NCBI RefSeq assembly: GCF_902833055.1
Contig: NZ_CADFEJ010000006.1
Location: 1-64,000 of the forward strand
Direction of reading: 5' to 3'
DNA from: Burkholderia territorii
Lineage (GTDB): Bacteria; Pseudomonadota; Gammaproteobacteria; Burkholderiales; Burkholderiaceae
DNA length: 64,000 bases
Below, piece by piece: positions 1 to 8,790 of this stretch; position 1 is the stretch's first letter; each line of letters begins with the position of its first letter. The notes under the pieces are model-generated. The model was not told the DNA's origin and ran no database searches. It worked only from the letters and a program-made list of their open reading frames with translations. The translations under genes and the position numbers were made by a program.

Positions 1-28
1 GAAAGTCAGACAGATCTGAAAAGATTAT

Positions 29-104
29 GTCCCCTTCGTCTAGAGGCCTAGGACATCACCCTTTCACGGTGAGTACAGGGGTTCGAATCCCCTAGGGGAC
101 GCCA
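29..104 (+). tRNA. tRNA-Glu (anticodon TTC)
   Basis: A complete 76-nt cloverleaf. The 7-bp acceptor stem GTCCCCT/AGGGGAC closes the molecule, the anticodon loop CTTTCAC carries TTC, and the T-arm contains GGTTCGAATCC. The CCA end is encoded (102-104). It decodes Glu GAA/GAG. It lies 82 nt upstream of tRNA-Asp on the same strand, so both may come from one precursor. The 28 bases before it are too few to show a promoter. Confidence 0.97.
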
Positions 105-186
105 GATTCAGCGGCGTTTCGTAGTCGAAGTGTCGCAACGCTTGCAGGAACGTGAACGAGTCCTGCGGGCGAGAGTGAAGAAAGCT

Positions 187-263
187 GGAGCGGTAGTTCA
201 GTTGGTTAGAATACCGGCCTGTCACGCCGGGGGTCGCGGGTTCGAGTCCCGTCCGCTCCGCCA
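187..263 (+). tRNA. tRNA-Asp (anticodon GTC)
   Basis: A complete 77-nt cloverleaf. The acceptor stem is GGAGCGG/CCGCTCC, the anticodon loop CTGTCAC carries GTC, the T-loop is TTCGAGT, and CCA is encoded at 261-263. A strong hairpin terminator follows directly. The 3' part of the gene together with that terminator is duplicated 183 bp downstream, which makes this gene a candidate attachment site for integrative DNA. Confidence 0.97.
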
Positions 264-314
264 AAAAATGAAAAAGCCTGCCTTGTGCGGGCTTTTTCAT
301 TTGCATCGTCGATC
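243..314 (+). repeat. Direct repeat copy 1: tRNA-Asp 3' end plus terminator
   Basis: This 72-bp segment covers the T-arm, acceptor 3' strand and CCA of tRNA-Asp and its terminator. It recurs at 426-497 with two differences. Both are transitions in the terminator stem: position 279 is T here and C at 462, and 289 is G here and A at 472. An ancestral perfect C-G pair that took one transition per copy, on opposite arms, explains both. Confidence 0.9.
267..301 (+). terminator. Terminator of the tRNA-Glu/tRNA-Asp unit
   Basis: Two 15-nt arms (267-281 and 287-301) pair completely around the loop CTTGT, with one T-G wobble (279 with 289). The arms contain A5 and T5 tracts, so it reads as a Rho-independent terminator in both directions. 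It begins 3 nt after the CCA of tRNA-Asp. Confidence 0.85.
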
Positions 315-338
315 GCGCCCGCTCGCGGGCGTGTGACT

Positions 339-406
339 GCGGAGCGGAGGAAGCCGCCTGCGCGGCTTCCGGCGGGACTCGAAGGGCTGCGCGTGCACGC
401 GCAGCC
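339..406. repeat. Inverted tRNA-Asp fragment and two palindromes
   Basis: Bases 339-348 and 373-383 together are the reverse complement of the tRNA-Asp acceptor and T-arm region (GGAGCGGA and CGGGACTCGAA). They are split by a 24-nt insert (349-372) that contains a 9-bp hairpin, 349-357 with 362-370. A perfect 22-nt palindrome follows at 385-406. The segment lies between the two direct tRNA-Asp 3'-end copies. No protein or functional tRNA is recognisable here. Confidence 0.7.
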
Positions 407-425
407 GCGGCCTGCAGTGTGTAGG

Positions 426-497
426 CGAGTCCCGTCCGCTCCGCCAAAAAATGAAAAAGCCCGCCTTGTGCAGGCTTTTTCATTTGCATCGTCGATC
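426..497 (+). repeat. Direct repeat copy 2: tRNA-Asp 3' end plus terminator
   Basis: Second copy of the segment at 243-314. It keeps the acceptor 3' strand, an encoded CCA (444-446) and the terminator hairpin (450-484), but the 5' two thirds of a tRNA-Asp are missing. It is either the remnant of a second tandem tRNA-Asp or an att-type duplication left by an integrated and lost element. The hairpin is weakened by a C-A mismatch (462 with 472). Confidence 0.85.
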
Positions 498-523
498 CGT
501 GCATCGCTACGAGAAATTCGCGA

Positions 524-551
524 TTGCATCCACCCGCGACTGCGCTATCGT
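524..551 (+). promoter_or_regulatory. Possible sigma-70 promoter of the acetyltransferase gene
   Basis: TTGCAT (524-529) and TATCGT (546-551) are separated by 16 bp, and the -10 end lies about 28 bp before the ATG at 580. The match is partial. It is the only promoter-like pair between the duplicated terminator and the gene. Confidence 0.35.
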
Positions 552-579
552 GGCGGGATGCGTACTTGACCCCCGCGCG

Positions 580-1044
580 ATGCTCGATCCGACCGACCTG
601 CGTTTGTTGTATCAGCTCCGGCCAGCAGAGCCTGGCGATTTTCCGTTTGCCGAGGCGCTCACGCACGGCAACATGGGCGGCTATTACAAGCGCCATGGGC
701 TCGTCTGGCGTAGCGACCTGTTCTATGCGAGCTGGCGCGAATCCGAGAACTTCATTCTGGAAGCCGATGGCGAGCGGATCGGCGTGCTGCGCGTGACCGA
801 GGAGGGCGACTCGCTGCACATCCGCGATGTGCAGATCGCCGCCGGCCATCGCGGGCAAGGGGCCGGCACCTACATGCTCGACATGTCGCACCGCTGGGCG
901 CGCGCCCGCGGGCTGCGCGAACTTCAGTTGCGCGTGTTCGTCGACAATCCGGCCGCACGGCTCTATGAGCGCCTGGGATACCGCGTCACCGGGCCGCGGC
1001 TCGCTCAGCTCGGATCGATCCGTCACATGGTGCGCGCGGTTTGA
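580..1044 (+). CDS. GNAT family N-acetyltransferase
   Basis: A 154-residue protein with the GNAT fold signature. The acetyl-CoA pyrophosphate loop RGQGAG is at residues 91-96, preceded by the beta-4 strand, and the C-terminal motif NPAARLYERLGY spans about 123-134. It should transfer acetyl from acetyl-CoA to an amine of a small molecule or protein. The substrate cannot be read from the sequence. ATG 580 is chosen because the upstream in-frame extension would run into the duplicated tRNA terminator and has no family resemblance. No clear ribosome binding site precedes 580. The gene stands alone and converges with the AraC gene. Confidence 0.85.
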   Translation: MLDPTDLRLLYQLRPAEPGDFPFAEALTHGNMGGYYKRHGLVWRSDLFYASWRESENFILEADGERIGVLRVTEEGDSLHIRDVQIAAGHRGQGAGTYMLDMSHRWARARGLRELQLRVFVDNPAARLYERLGYRVTGPRLAQLGSIRHMVRAV

Positions 1045-1083
1045 ACGCGTAACGGCACGAGGCCCGAGGCAACGCGACGACGG

Positions 1084-1962
1084 TCAGCGTGCGGTGCCGA
1101 ACGCGTCGTCGTCCGGGATGTCGTCGGCGGCGACGTTGCCTTCCGCGCCGCGATGCTCGTAGCCGCGCAGCATGAACGCGCGCGGGCTCTCGCCGAACGC
1201 GCGCCGGAACATCGCCGAAAACGCGCTCTGGCTCTGGTAGCCGAGTTCGCGCGCGATATGCGATAGCGGACGCCCCTGGTTCAACAGCGGAATCGCGCGC
1301 GCGAGCAGCGCCTGCTGTCGCCACTGCGAAAAGCTCACGCCGAGCTCCTGCTTGAACAGCCGCGAAATCGTGCGCGTGCTCGCGCCGACCTCACTTGCCC
1401 AGTGTTCGAGCGATTCCGCGTGCGCCGGTTGCGCGAGCACCGACTCGCACAGCATGCGAAGCCGTTTTTCGTCGGGCATCGGCACCGCGAGCGGCAGCGG
1501 CTCGGCGCGGCGCAGCTCGTCGAGCACGAGCCCGCCCAGCAGCCGTTCGCGCTCGCCGCTCAGGTCGCGCGCATCGAGCGCGACGATCAGTTCACGCAGC
1601 AAGCCCGTCACTTCGACGACCCGGCATGCGTCGAGCCCGGCCGGCACGACCGACTCGTCGATATACAACGTGCGCAGATACGCTTCCTCGACGATCACGA
1701 CTTCGTGCGTGACGTGCGGCGGCACCCAGATCGCCCGTGAAGGCGGCACCATCCAGGTCGTCCCGGTCGTCGCAACGCGCAGCACGCCGCGCGACGCATA
1801 CGCAAGTTGCGCCCACGCGTGCGTATGCAGCGGGATCCGGCGGCCGGCATCGACCTGCCGCGCCCGGACGCGCATCGGATGGACGCGCGTCGGCGCGAAC
1901 TCGGGCGGGATGTCGATGACATCGTACGGATTCGATGCGTCGGCTTGGGCTGGCGGATTCAT
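1084..1962 (-). CDS. AraC family transcriptional regulator with cupin sensor domain
   Basis: A 292-residue regulator. An N-terminal cupin (about 34-110, with the metal or ligand motif HTHAWAQL) is followed by an AraC-type double helix-turn-helix at about 190-285, including RTISRLFKQELGVSFSQWR and the second-helix signature GYQSQSAFSAMFRRAFGESP. Members of this type sense a small molecule and usually control a neighbouring efflux or metabolic gene. Here the partner is not obvious, because the divergent gene is a GGCT-like protein. A TAGAAT hexamer on the minus strand (1996-2001) would put the transcript start about 27 nt before the ATG. The last 20 residues are an acidic tail outside the domain. 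Confidence 0.9.
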   Translation of the reverse strand: MNPPAQADASNPYDVIDIPPEFAPTRVHPMRVRARQVDAGRRIPLHTHAWAQLAYASRGVLRVATTGTTWMVPPSRAIWVPPHVTHEVVIVEEAYLRTLYIDESVVPAGLDACRVVEVTGLLRELIVALDARDLSGERERLLGGLVLDELRRAEPLPLAVPMPDEKRLRMLCESVLAQPAHAESLEHWASEVGASTRTISRLFKQELGVSFSQWRQQALLARAIPLLNQGRPLSHIARELGYQSQSAFSAMFRRAFGESPRAFMLRGYEHRGAEGNVAADDIPDDDAFGTAR

Positions 1963-2275
1963 GGACGATTCGGTCGGCGCGGCGGCGATGCCGTTATTCT
2001 AGAAGGCGCCGCGCTGGCGCATGCGGCGGTTTTTCGGCCGATGATGCACCGCTCAAATGAACTTTGTGTGGGGCCGCACGCATTCCGGCCGACGCAAGCC
2101 GCGTTCGGGCGAGCACGCCGCGTCGTGCCGAACAGAACCATCCGGCCGCCGGCGCGGTCTATCAATGCGGGCGCGTCCTCGCGCGAGCGGCGCCCCGGCG
2201 ACGCCGGCCTTGGCGGCGCGACCGCGACGGCGACGGCCCGGCCCGGCAATACCTGAATAGAAGAGGAGAACCACG
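1963..2275. other. Divergent intergenic region, AraC gene / GGCT-like gene
   Basis: These 313 bp are GC-rich. They hold the TAGAAT element of the minus-strand AraC gene (1996-2001) and the AGAGGAGAA ribosome binding site of the plus-strand gene (from about 2261). I see no ORF with coding character, no RNA gene and no repeat in the rest. Confidence 0.6.
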
Positions 2276-2689
2276 ATGCGCTACGTATTCGTCTACGGCA
2301 CGTTGAGAGCGGGAGAAGCCAACGACATCGGCCATGCGGCCGCGCGGCACGGTGTCGCCGCGCCGACGCTGCTCGGTGCGGCCGCGCTGCCGGGCGAACT
2401 GTACGATTTCGGCACGTATCCGGGCATGGTCGCCGCGCCGGCCGGCCAGTCGCTCGTATGGGGCGACGTCTACGAGATCGACGAGCAACTGGTGCCCGTG
2501 CTCGACGAGATCGAGCGCATCTACCCGGGCGTCGACACACTGTTCCGGCAGGAGCCGGTGACCGTCGAGCTTGGCGGTCGTAAGTATGCGTGCGTCTACT
2601 ATCCGGTCGCCGCGCATGCGGTAGCCGGCCGTCCGCGCATTGCGTCGGGCGACTGGGTTCAGCACCGCCGCGAACGGGAAGCCGCCTGA
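2276..2689 (+). CDS. Gamma-glutamylcyclotransferase-like (GGCT/AIG2) protein
   Basis: A 137-residue protein that begins with the family's substrate-loop motif, YGTLR (residues 7-11). An acidic motif LDEIERIYPG (about 76-85) holds the glutamate that acts as general acid/base in this fold. Family members cyclise gamma-glutamyl or gamma-glutamylamine groups to 5-oxoproline. The exact substrate is unknown here. A good AGAGGAGAA site precedes the ATG, and a strong terminator follows within 35 bp, so it is monocistronic. Confidence 0.85.
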   Translation: MRYVFVYGTLRAGEANDIGHAAARHGVAAPTLLGAAALPGELYDFGTYPGMVAAPAGQSLVWGDVYEIDEQLVPVLDEIERIYPGVDTLFRQEPVTVELGGRKYACVYYPVAAHAVAGRPRIASGDWVQHRREREAA

Positions 2690-2723
2690 GCGCCCGCGCG
2701 GCGAACGGCTCCACGGCAAAACG

Positions 2724-2750
2724 AAAAAGCGCCCCGCGGGGCGCTTTTTT
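2724..2750 (+). terminator. Rho-independent terminator, likely bidirectional
   Basis: AAAAAGCGCCCCG pairs with CGGGGCGCTTTTT without interruption and ends in T6. It serves the GGCT-like gene on the plus strand and, because the left arm carries A5, aceB on the minus strand, whose stop codon is at 2808. Confidence 0.9.
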
Positions 2751-2807
2751 CATGCCGCCGTGTTGGGCGACCGGCGGCGTGCGGAGCGGGCGAGCGCGTC
2801 CGCGTCG

Positions 2808-4400
2808 TCAGATTTCCTCGTACAGCGGCAGCGTCAGGAATTCGGTGAAGCCTTCCGAAGTCGACATCTGTTCGAAGATCGCCGCCGCGCGCTCGTACGG
2901 CTGCGTGTTGCCACCGACCGAGCGCTTCACGTTCTCGAGTTCGGCTTTCGCGAACTCGCGCACGAGCTCGGCAGTGACCTTGCGGCCGTCGTCGAGCACG
3001 CCCTTCGGCGAGCGGATCCACTGCCACACCTGCGAACGGGAAATCTCGGCGGTGGCCGCGTCTTCCATCAGGTTGTGAATCGGCACGCAGCCGTTGCCGT
3101 CGAGCCAGGCGCCGAGATAATGGATGCCCACGTTGATGTTGTTGCGCAGGCCGGCTTCGGTGATCGGCGCTTCAGGCTGGAAGTCGAGCAGGTTCCGGCC
3201 TTCGATCTGGACGTCGTCGCGCTGCTTCGCGATCTGGTTCGGCTTGTCGCCGAGCACCTTGACGAATTCTTCCATCGCGATCGGCACGAGGCCCGGGTGC
3301 GCAACCCAGCCGCCGTCGTATCCGTCGGTCGCGTCGCGCTGCTTGTCCGAACGCACGCCGCCCATCGCCTTTTCGTTCGCTTCCGGATCGTTCTTGATCG
3401 GAATCAGCGCGCTCATTCCGCCGATCGCCGGCGCGTTGCGCTTGTGGCAGGTCTTCAGCAGCAGCAATGCATACGCCCGCATGAACGGCACCGTCATCGT
3501 GATCTTCGAGCGGTCGGCCAGGCAGAAGTCGCGGTCGTTCTTGAACTTCTTGATCGCCGAGAAGATGTAGTCCCAGCGGCCGGCGTTCAGGCCCGAGCTG
3601 TGTTCGCGCAGTTCGTACAGGATTTCGTCCATCTCGAACGCCGCGAGGATCGTCTCGATCAGCACCGTCGCGCGGATCGTGCCGCGCGGCACGCCGACCG
3701 CCTCCTGCGCGGCGACGAAGATGTCGTTCCACAAGCGCGCTTCGAGATGGCTTTCCATCTTCGGCAGGTAGAAGTACGGGCCCGAGCCGCGTGCAATCAG
3801 TTCCTTCGCGTTATGGAACAGGAACAACGCGAAATCGAAGATGCCGCCGGACACGCGCTGGCCATCGACCGTCACATGCTTCTCGTCGAGGTGCCAGCCG
3901 CGCGGACGCACGATCAGCGTCGCGACCTTGTCGTTCAGCCGGTACGACTTGCCGTTCTGCTCGAGCGAGATGGTGCGGCGTACGGCGTCCTTCAGGTTGA
4001 TCTGACCGTCGATCTGGTTCGTCCAGCTCGGTGCGTTCGAATCCTCGAAGTCCGTCATGTACGAATCGGCGCCCGAGTTCAGCGCGTTGATGATCATCTT
4101 GCGCTCGACGGGGCCGGTGATCTCGACACGGCGGCATTGCAGGTCGGCCGGCAGCGGCGCGACCTTCCAGTCGCCTTCGCGGATCGCCTTCGTTTCGACG
4201 AGGAAATCCGGGCGCTCGCCGGCGTCGAGGCGCTTGGTGCGCTCGACGCGGGCCTGCAGCAACGCCTGGCGGCGCGGCTCGAATGCGCGGTGCAGCGCCG
4301 CGACGAGTGCGAGCGCTTCAGGCGTCAGGATCGCTTCGTAACCCGGCTTGATTTCGCCGGTGATCGCCATGCCTTGCGGCAGCGTGATCGGGGTGCTCAT
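2808..4400 (-). CDS. aceB: Malate synthase A
   Basis: Condenses glyoxylate with acetyl-CoA to give malate, the second step of the glyoxylate shunt. At 530 residues it matches the usual isoform A length. Family motifs are visible: [13 protein letters not shown], the [19 protein letters not shown] stretch, and [14 protein letters not shown] 4400 (protein begins [10 protein letters not shown]) is preferred over the ATG three codons upstream, because AAGGAG lies 9 nt before 4400 but directly abuts the upstream ATG. It follows the haloacid dehalogenase gene by 67 nt on the same strand and may share its transcript. aceA lies about 2.7 kb further upstream on the same strand and is not co-transcribed. 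Confidence 0.97.
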   Translation of the reverse strand: MSTPITLPQGMAITGEIKPGYEAILTPEALALVAALHRAFEPRRQALLQARVERTKRLDAGERPDFLVETKAIREGDWKVAPLPADLQCRRVEITGPVERKMIINALNSGADSYMTDFEDSNAPSWTNQIDGQINLKDAVRRTISLEQNGKSYRLNDKVATLIVRPRGWHLDEKHVTVDGQRVSGGIFDFALFLFHNAKELIARGSGPYFYLPKMESHLEARLWNDIFVAAQEAVGVPRGTIRATVLIETILAAFEMDEILYELREHSSGLNAGRWDYIFSAIKKFKNDRDFCLADRSKITMTVPFMRAYALLLLKTCHKRNAPAIGGMSALIPIKNDPEANEKAMGGVRSDKQRDATDGYDGGWVAHPGLVPIAMEEFVKVLGDKPNQIAKQRDDVQIEGRNLLDFQPEAPITEAGLRNNINVGIHYLGAWLDGNGCVPIHNLMEDAATAEISRSQVWQWIRSPKGVLDDGRKVTAELVREFAKAELENVKRSVGGNTQPYERAAAIFEQMSTSEGFTEFLTLPLYEEI

Positions 4401-4467
4401 GAGTCTCATCTCCTTGGTCGGTCAGTTGCGGTTTCGGTGAAGGGGGAAGGCGGCAGCGCCGCGAACG

Positions 4468-5229
4468 TCATGCGCCCGGGCCGGGGCGCGCGCGGTTCGC
4501 GGGTCTGCCGGACGGAGCCGGGGTGGCGAGGAATGCGAGCAGGTCGGCCATGCCGCTGCCGGTGCCGTCGGGCGGCACGCCGAGTTCCTCGGCGGGCGCG
4601 CCCGTGCGGTTGAGCCAGAAGGTCGTGTAGCCGAACCAGGCGGCGCCCGCGACGTCCCAGGCGTTCGACGACACGAACACGATGTCGCGCGGGTTCGCGC
4701 CGAACGCGGCGGTGCCGAGTGCGTATGCGGCCGGGCTCGGCTTGTACGCACGCACCGCGTCGGCCGACAGCACGCGATCGAACAGGCCGGTCATGCCGGC
4801 GCTCTTGATCGCGATGTCGAGCATCTCGGGGTTGCCGTTCGACAGGATCGCGAGCGGCGGGCGCGGCTCGAGCGCGCGCAGCTTGCGCAGCGCGGGCACC
4901 GTGTCGGGGTAGGTGGACAGGCACGCGTACTCGTCCATCAGCCGCTTCTCGGCCGCGCTGTTCAGCGCGAGGCCGAGCACGCGCGCGGCGAAGCGCAGCG
5001 CGTCGAGCGTGATGTCGCGGAACGGGCGATAGCGGGCGCCGGACGGATCGGCGAGCGTGCGCAACTGCGAGTATTCGATTTGCTTGCGTCGCCAGAGCTG
5101 CGACAACCGGTCCCCGTGGCCCGGAAACATTTGCTCGGCCGCGGCCACGACCGCATGCACGTCGAACAACGTGCCGAATGCGTCGAAGAGAATTGCGTCG
5201 GGAGAGGAGAGTGTCGTTGTGGCCGACAT
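4468..5229 (-). CDS. L-2-haloacid dehalogenase (HAD type II)
   Basis: A 253-residue HAD hydrolase that carries every catalytic position of Pseudomonas L-2-haloacid dehalogenase in matching spacing. These are nucleophile D16 and T20 in FDAFGTLFD, R47, S130 in SNGNP, K163, Y169, and S187/N189/D192 in SSNAWD. Such enzymes displace the halogen of short (S)-2-haloalkanoates to give 2-hydroxy acids; haloacetate gives glycolate. The gene lies directly upstream of malate synthase on the same strand and divergent from a LysR regulator. The last 25 residues are a Pro/Ala/Gly-rich tail. The natural substrate in this organism is an inference. Confidence 0.9.
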   Translation of the reverse strand: MSATTTLSSPDAILFDAFGTLFDVHAVVAAAEQMFPGHGDRLSQLWRRKQIEYSQLRTLADPSGARYRPFRDITLDALRFAARVLGLALNSAAEKRLMDEYACLSTYPDTVPALRKLRALEPRPPLAILSNGNPEMLDIAIKSAGMTGLFDRVLSADAVRAYKPSPAAYALGTAAFGANPRDIVFVSSNAWDVAGAAWFGYTTFWLNRTGAPAEELGVPPDGTGSGMADLLAFLATPAPSGRPANRARPGPGA

Positions 5230-5383
5230 AGCCTTGCGCTCCGGTTTCAGAGGTCGAGTCGATTCTATTCGTGATAACAGATGCTAAAAAAGAGGCTAAT
5301 CATCACTTGATCTTTTACTTTCATATACATAATCTTGAGCGCTCAAGCGAATTGAAGGGCGGGAACTGCCGCCCTGGCGAGTC
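5230..5383. promoter_or_regulatory. AT-rich divergent control region with 14-bp palindrome
   Basis: This region separates the haloacid dehalogenase gene from its divergent LysR gene and is much richer in A/T than its surroundings. A perfect palindrome CTTGAGCGCTCAAG (5334-5347) lies 37 bp before the LysR ATG and has the symmetric form expected of a LysR-type operator. On the plus strand, TTGATC (5307-5312) and CATAAT (5328-5333) are a weak promoter pair whose -10 abuts the palindrome. Confidence 0.55.
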
Positions 5384-6289
5384 ATGGACCGGTTCAAACA
5401 GATCGAAACGTTCGCCGCGGTCGCGGCGAAGGGCAGCCTGTCGGCGGCCGCGCATGCCGAAGGCGTCGCGCCCGCGATCATCGGCCGCCGCCTCGACGCG
5501 CTCGAGGAGCGGCTCGGCGTCAAGCTGCTGGTGCGCACGACGCGCAAGCTCACGTTGACGTTCGAGGGTTCGGCTTTCCTCGAGGATTGCCAGCGGATCA
5601 TCAACGACATGCAGAACGCCGAGGCGAGCGTGTCCGCCGGCGGCGTGAAGGCCAGCGGTCATCTGCGCATTTCCGCGCCGGCCGGTTTCGGCCGGCGCCA
5701 CGTCGCGCCGCTCGTGCCCGAATTCAGCGGCGCGCATCCGGACGTGTCGGTCACGCTCGACCTGTCCGATCGCATGGTCGATCTCGTCAACGAAGGATTC
5801 GATTGCGCGGTGCGGCTCGGCGAGTTGCCGGATTCGTCGCTGGTGTCGCTCAAGCTCGGCGAGAACCGGCGCGTGTGCGTGGCGTCGCCCGCGTATCTCG
5901 CGCGGCGCGGCACGCCGGCCACGCTCGCCGAGCTCGCGCGCCACAACTGCCTCGCACTCGCCGCGAACGCGAATCAGCAGCGCGGCTGGTCGTTTCAGGA
6001 GGACGGCAAGGTCGTGTCGATCCGCGTGAGCGGCACGATGGAATGCTCGGACGGCGCGGTGCTGCACGAGTGGTGTCTCGCCGGTTACGGCCTGGCATGG
6101 CGGTCGTGGTGGGAGGTCGGCGACGACATCGCGGCCGGGCGTCTCGTCAGCGTGCTGGATGCGTTCGCGGCACCGCCGATCGGCATCCACGCGGTATTTC
6201 CGCAGCGCCGCCATCTGCCGCTGCGCGTGCGCCTGTTTCTCGACTACCTGAAACATACGTACGAGCGGCCCGGGTATTGGGGCGAGTAG
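5384..6289 (+). CDS. LysR family transcriptional regulator
   Basis: 301 residues, the usual LysR length. The N-terminal winged helix-turn-helix (about 1-60) includes AAKGSLSAAAHAEGVAPAIIG and the dimer-helix start LEERLGVKLLVRTTR. The effector-binding domain follows from about residue 90. The family normally autorepresses and activates a divergent target, which here would be the haloacid dehalogenase/aceB transcript. The inducer is unknown. Confidence 0.92.
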   Translation: MDRFKQIETFAAVAAKGSLSAAAHAEGVAPAIIGRRLDALEERLGVKLLVRTTRKLTLTFEGSAFLEDCQRIINDMQNAEASVSAGGVKASGHLRISAPAGFGRRHVAPLVPEFSGAHPDVSVTLDLSDRMVDLVNEGFDCAVRLGELPDSSLVSLKLGENRRVCVASPAYLARRGTPATLAELARHNCLALAANANQQRGWSFQEDGKVVSIRVSGTMECSDGAVLHEWCLAGYGLAWRSWWEVGDDIAAGRLVSVLDAFAAPPIGIHAVFPQRRHLPLRVRLFLDYLKHTYERPGYWGE

Positions 6290-6448
6290 GGCGCGCGCGT
6301 CCGCGCGTTTCCGATATGAGGGCGAACCCGCTGCCGGTGCCGGCCGCCCGGTTTCGCGCACTACAATCGAAACTGGCATGCGCGATGCGCCGGGGCCGGC
6401 CCGCACGGGCTCGCGGCGCGCGCGGTGCGACTGACGCAGGAGGGCGCG

Positions 6449-6883
6449 ATGTTCCGGCACATCCTCGTTCCAACCGACGGTTCCGAGCTGTCGCAGAAGG
6501 CGATCGACGGCGCGATCGACCTGGCGCGCGCGGTCGGCGCGCAGGTCACGGCCTATGCGTGCCTGCCGCAGTATCCATACTCGCCGTTTTCCGAAGTGAT
6601 CATCGAGCCGCCCGCCGATTTCCGGGCGCGCAGCGAGCGCGAGGCGCGCGCGCACCTGGACGACGTGCAGGCGGCCGCGAAGGCGGCCGGCGTCGCCTGC
6701 GACACCTGGACCAGCGTGCATCCGTCGCCGTATCTCGGCATCATCGAGGCGGCCGAACGCGGCGGCTGCGACGTGATCTTCATGGCGTCGCACGGGCGCC
6801 GCGGGCTCGGCAGCCTGCTGATCGGCAGCGAAACGCAGCGCGTGCTGACCCATACGAAAATTCCGGTGATCGTCTATCGGTAG
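6449..6883 (+). CDS. Universal stress protein, UspA family
   Basis: A 144-residue single-domain Usp. It starts with the strand-1 motif HILVPTDGSE and ends with the nucleotide-binding loop GRRGLGSLLIGS, followed by TKIPVIVYR, so an ATP-binding type is expected. ATG 6449 is chosen because CAGGAGG lies 7 nt upstream and the family begins with this residue. An ATG 24 nt further upstream has no ribosome binding site. It sits alone between the LysR gene and aceA. Confidence 0.92.
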   Translation: MFRHILVPTDGSELSQKAIDGAIDLARAVGAQVTAYACLPQYPYSPFSEVIIEPPADFRARSEREARAHLDDVQAAAKAAGVACDTWTSVHPSPYLGIIEAAERGGCDVIFMASHGRRGLGSLLIGSETQRVLTHTKIPVIVYR

Positions 6884-6932
6884 TCGCGGCGCCGTGTATG
6901 GCCGCGCGGGCGGCGGCATGGCAGCGCCGCTG

Positions 6933-6963
6933 AAAAAAGGCGCGCCGGACGAAGCCGGCGCGC
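6933..6963 (-). terminator. Terminator downstream of aceA
   Basis: A 9-bp stem (6940-6948 with 6955-6963), read on the minus strand, is followed by T6 (A6 at 6933-6938 on the plus strand). It lies about 140 bp past the aceA stop. Confidence 0.75.
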
Positions 6964-7103
6964 ATCGATGCTGGCGGCCGCAGGCCGCGCGGCGGGTCGC
7001 ACGGGTCACCGCGCGCCTGCCGTCTCCTCCCTGATTGTCGTTCGGTGCCGCCGCTGCCGCGCCATCGTGTGAAGAGCGGGCATCGGCGTGACGCTTTTTC
7101 GCG

Positions 7104-8411
<1,308 letters not shown>

Positions 8412-8790
8412 GATGAGCTCCTTGATGCGGTGTGTTGCCGAATCGGTCGAATCGAACGGTGCTGATGCCGTTGTCGAAACGGGGCGAGGCGCGTGCCGTT
8501 TCGCGAAGTCTTGTATAAGAGTCTAGGCAAACCGGCCGGAGCGAAACAGAGCTTGTTGCAGCGAATTCGAAACTTTTTAATCGTTATTAATCAATGGTTT
8601 GCCATTTTTGTTTCGCAATAAGAAACGGCTTTTCCCATCTCGCAATTGCCAGGTTGTGCCGCGCAGCATGATTTTTTACGACGCAAAAAAATTTTCCACA
8701 TCGTGAAATTTGGTGCGGGGCGAAAAAAAACCGGCGCGGATGCGCCGGTCTGCCGGATGAGCGGGGCGGCGCAGGGCCGCCCGGGCGTGC
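8412..8790. other. AT-rich region upstream of aceA, with rhlE terminator
   Basis: These 379 bp hold the aceA upstream region and, at its far end, the rhlE terminator. The stretch 8570-8700 is markedly AT-rich for this genome. It contains an inverted repeat GTTTC-N7-GAAAC (8610-8626) and several A/T tracts, as expected for regulator binding. A TATACA hexamer on the minus strand near 8512-8517 could be the aceA -10 element, but no convincing -35 is spaced with it. No coding sequence is seen. Confidence 0.5.
8723..8749 (-). terminator. Terminator of rhlE
   Basis: On the minus strand, CCGGCGC (8742-8748 complement) pairs with GCGCCGG around a 4-nt loop and runs into T8. It lies about 40 bp after the rhlE stop codon. 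Confidence 0.9.

Noticed and set aside
451-579. N-terminal extension of the acetyltransferase from an upstream ATG at 451
   Set aside because: It would translate the duplicated tRNA terminator and has no GNAT similarity. The ATG at 580 gives a normal-length domain.
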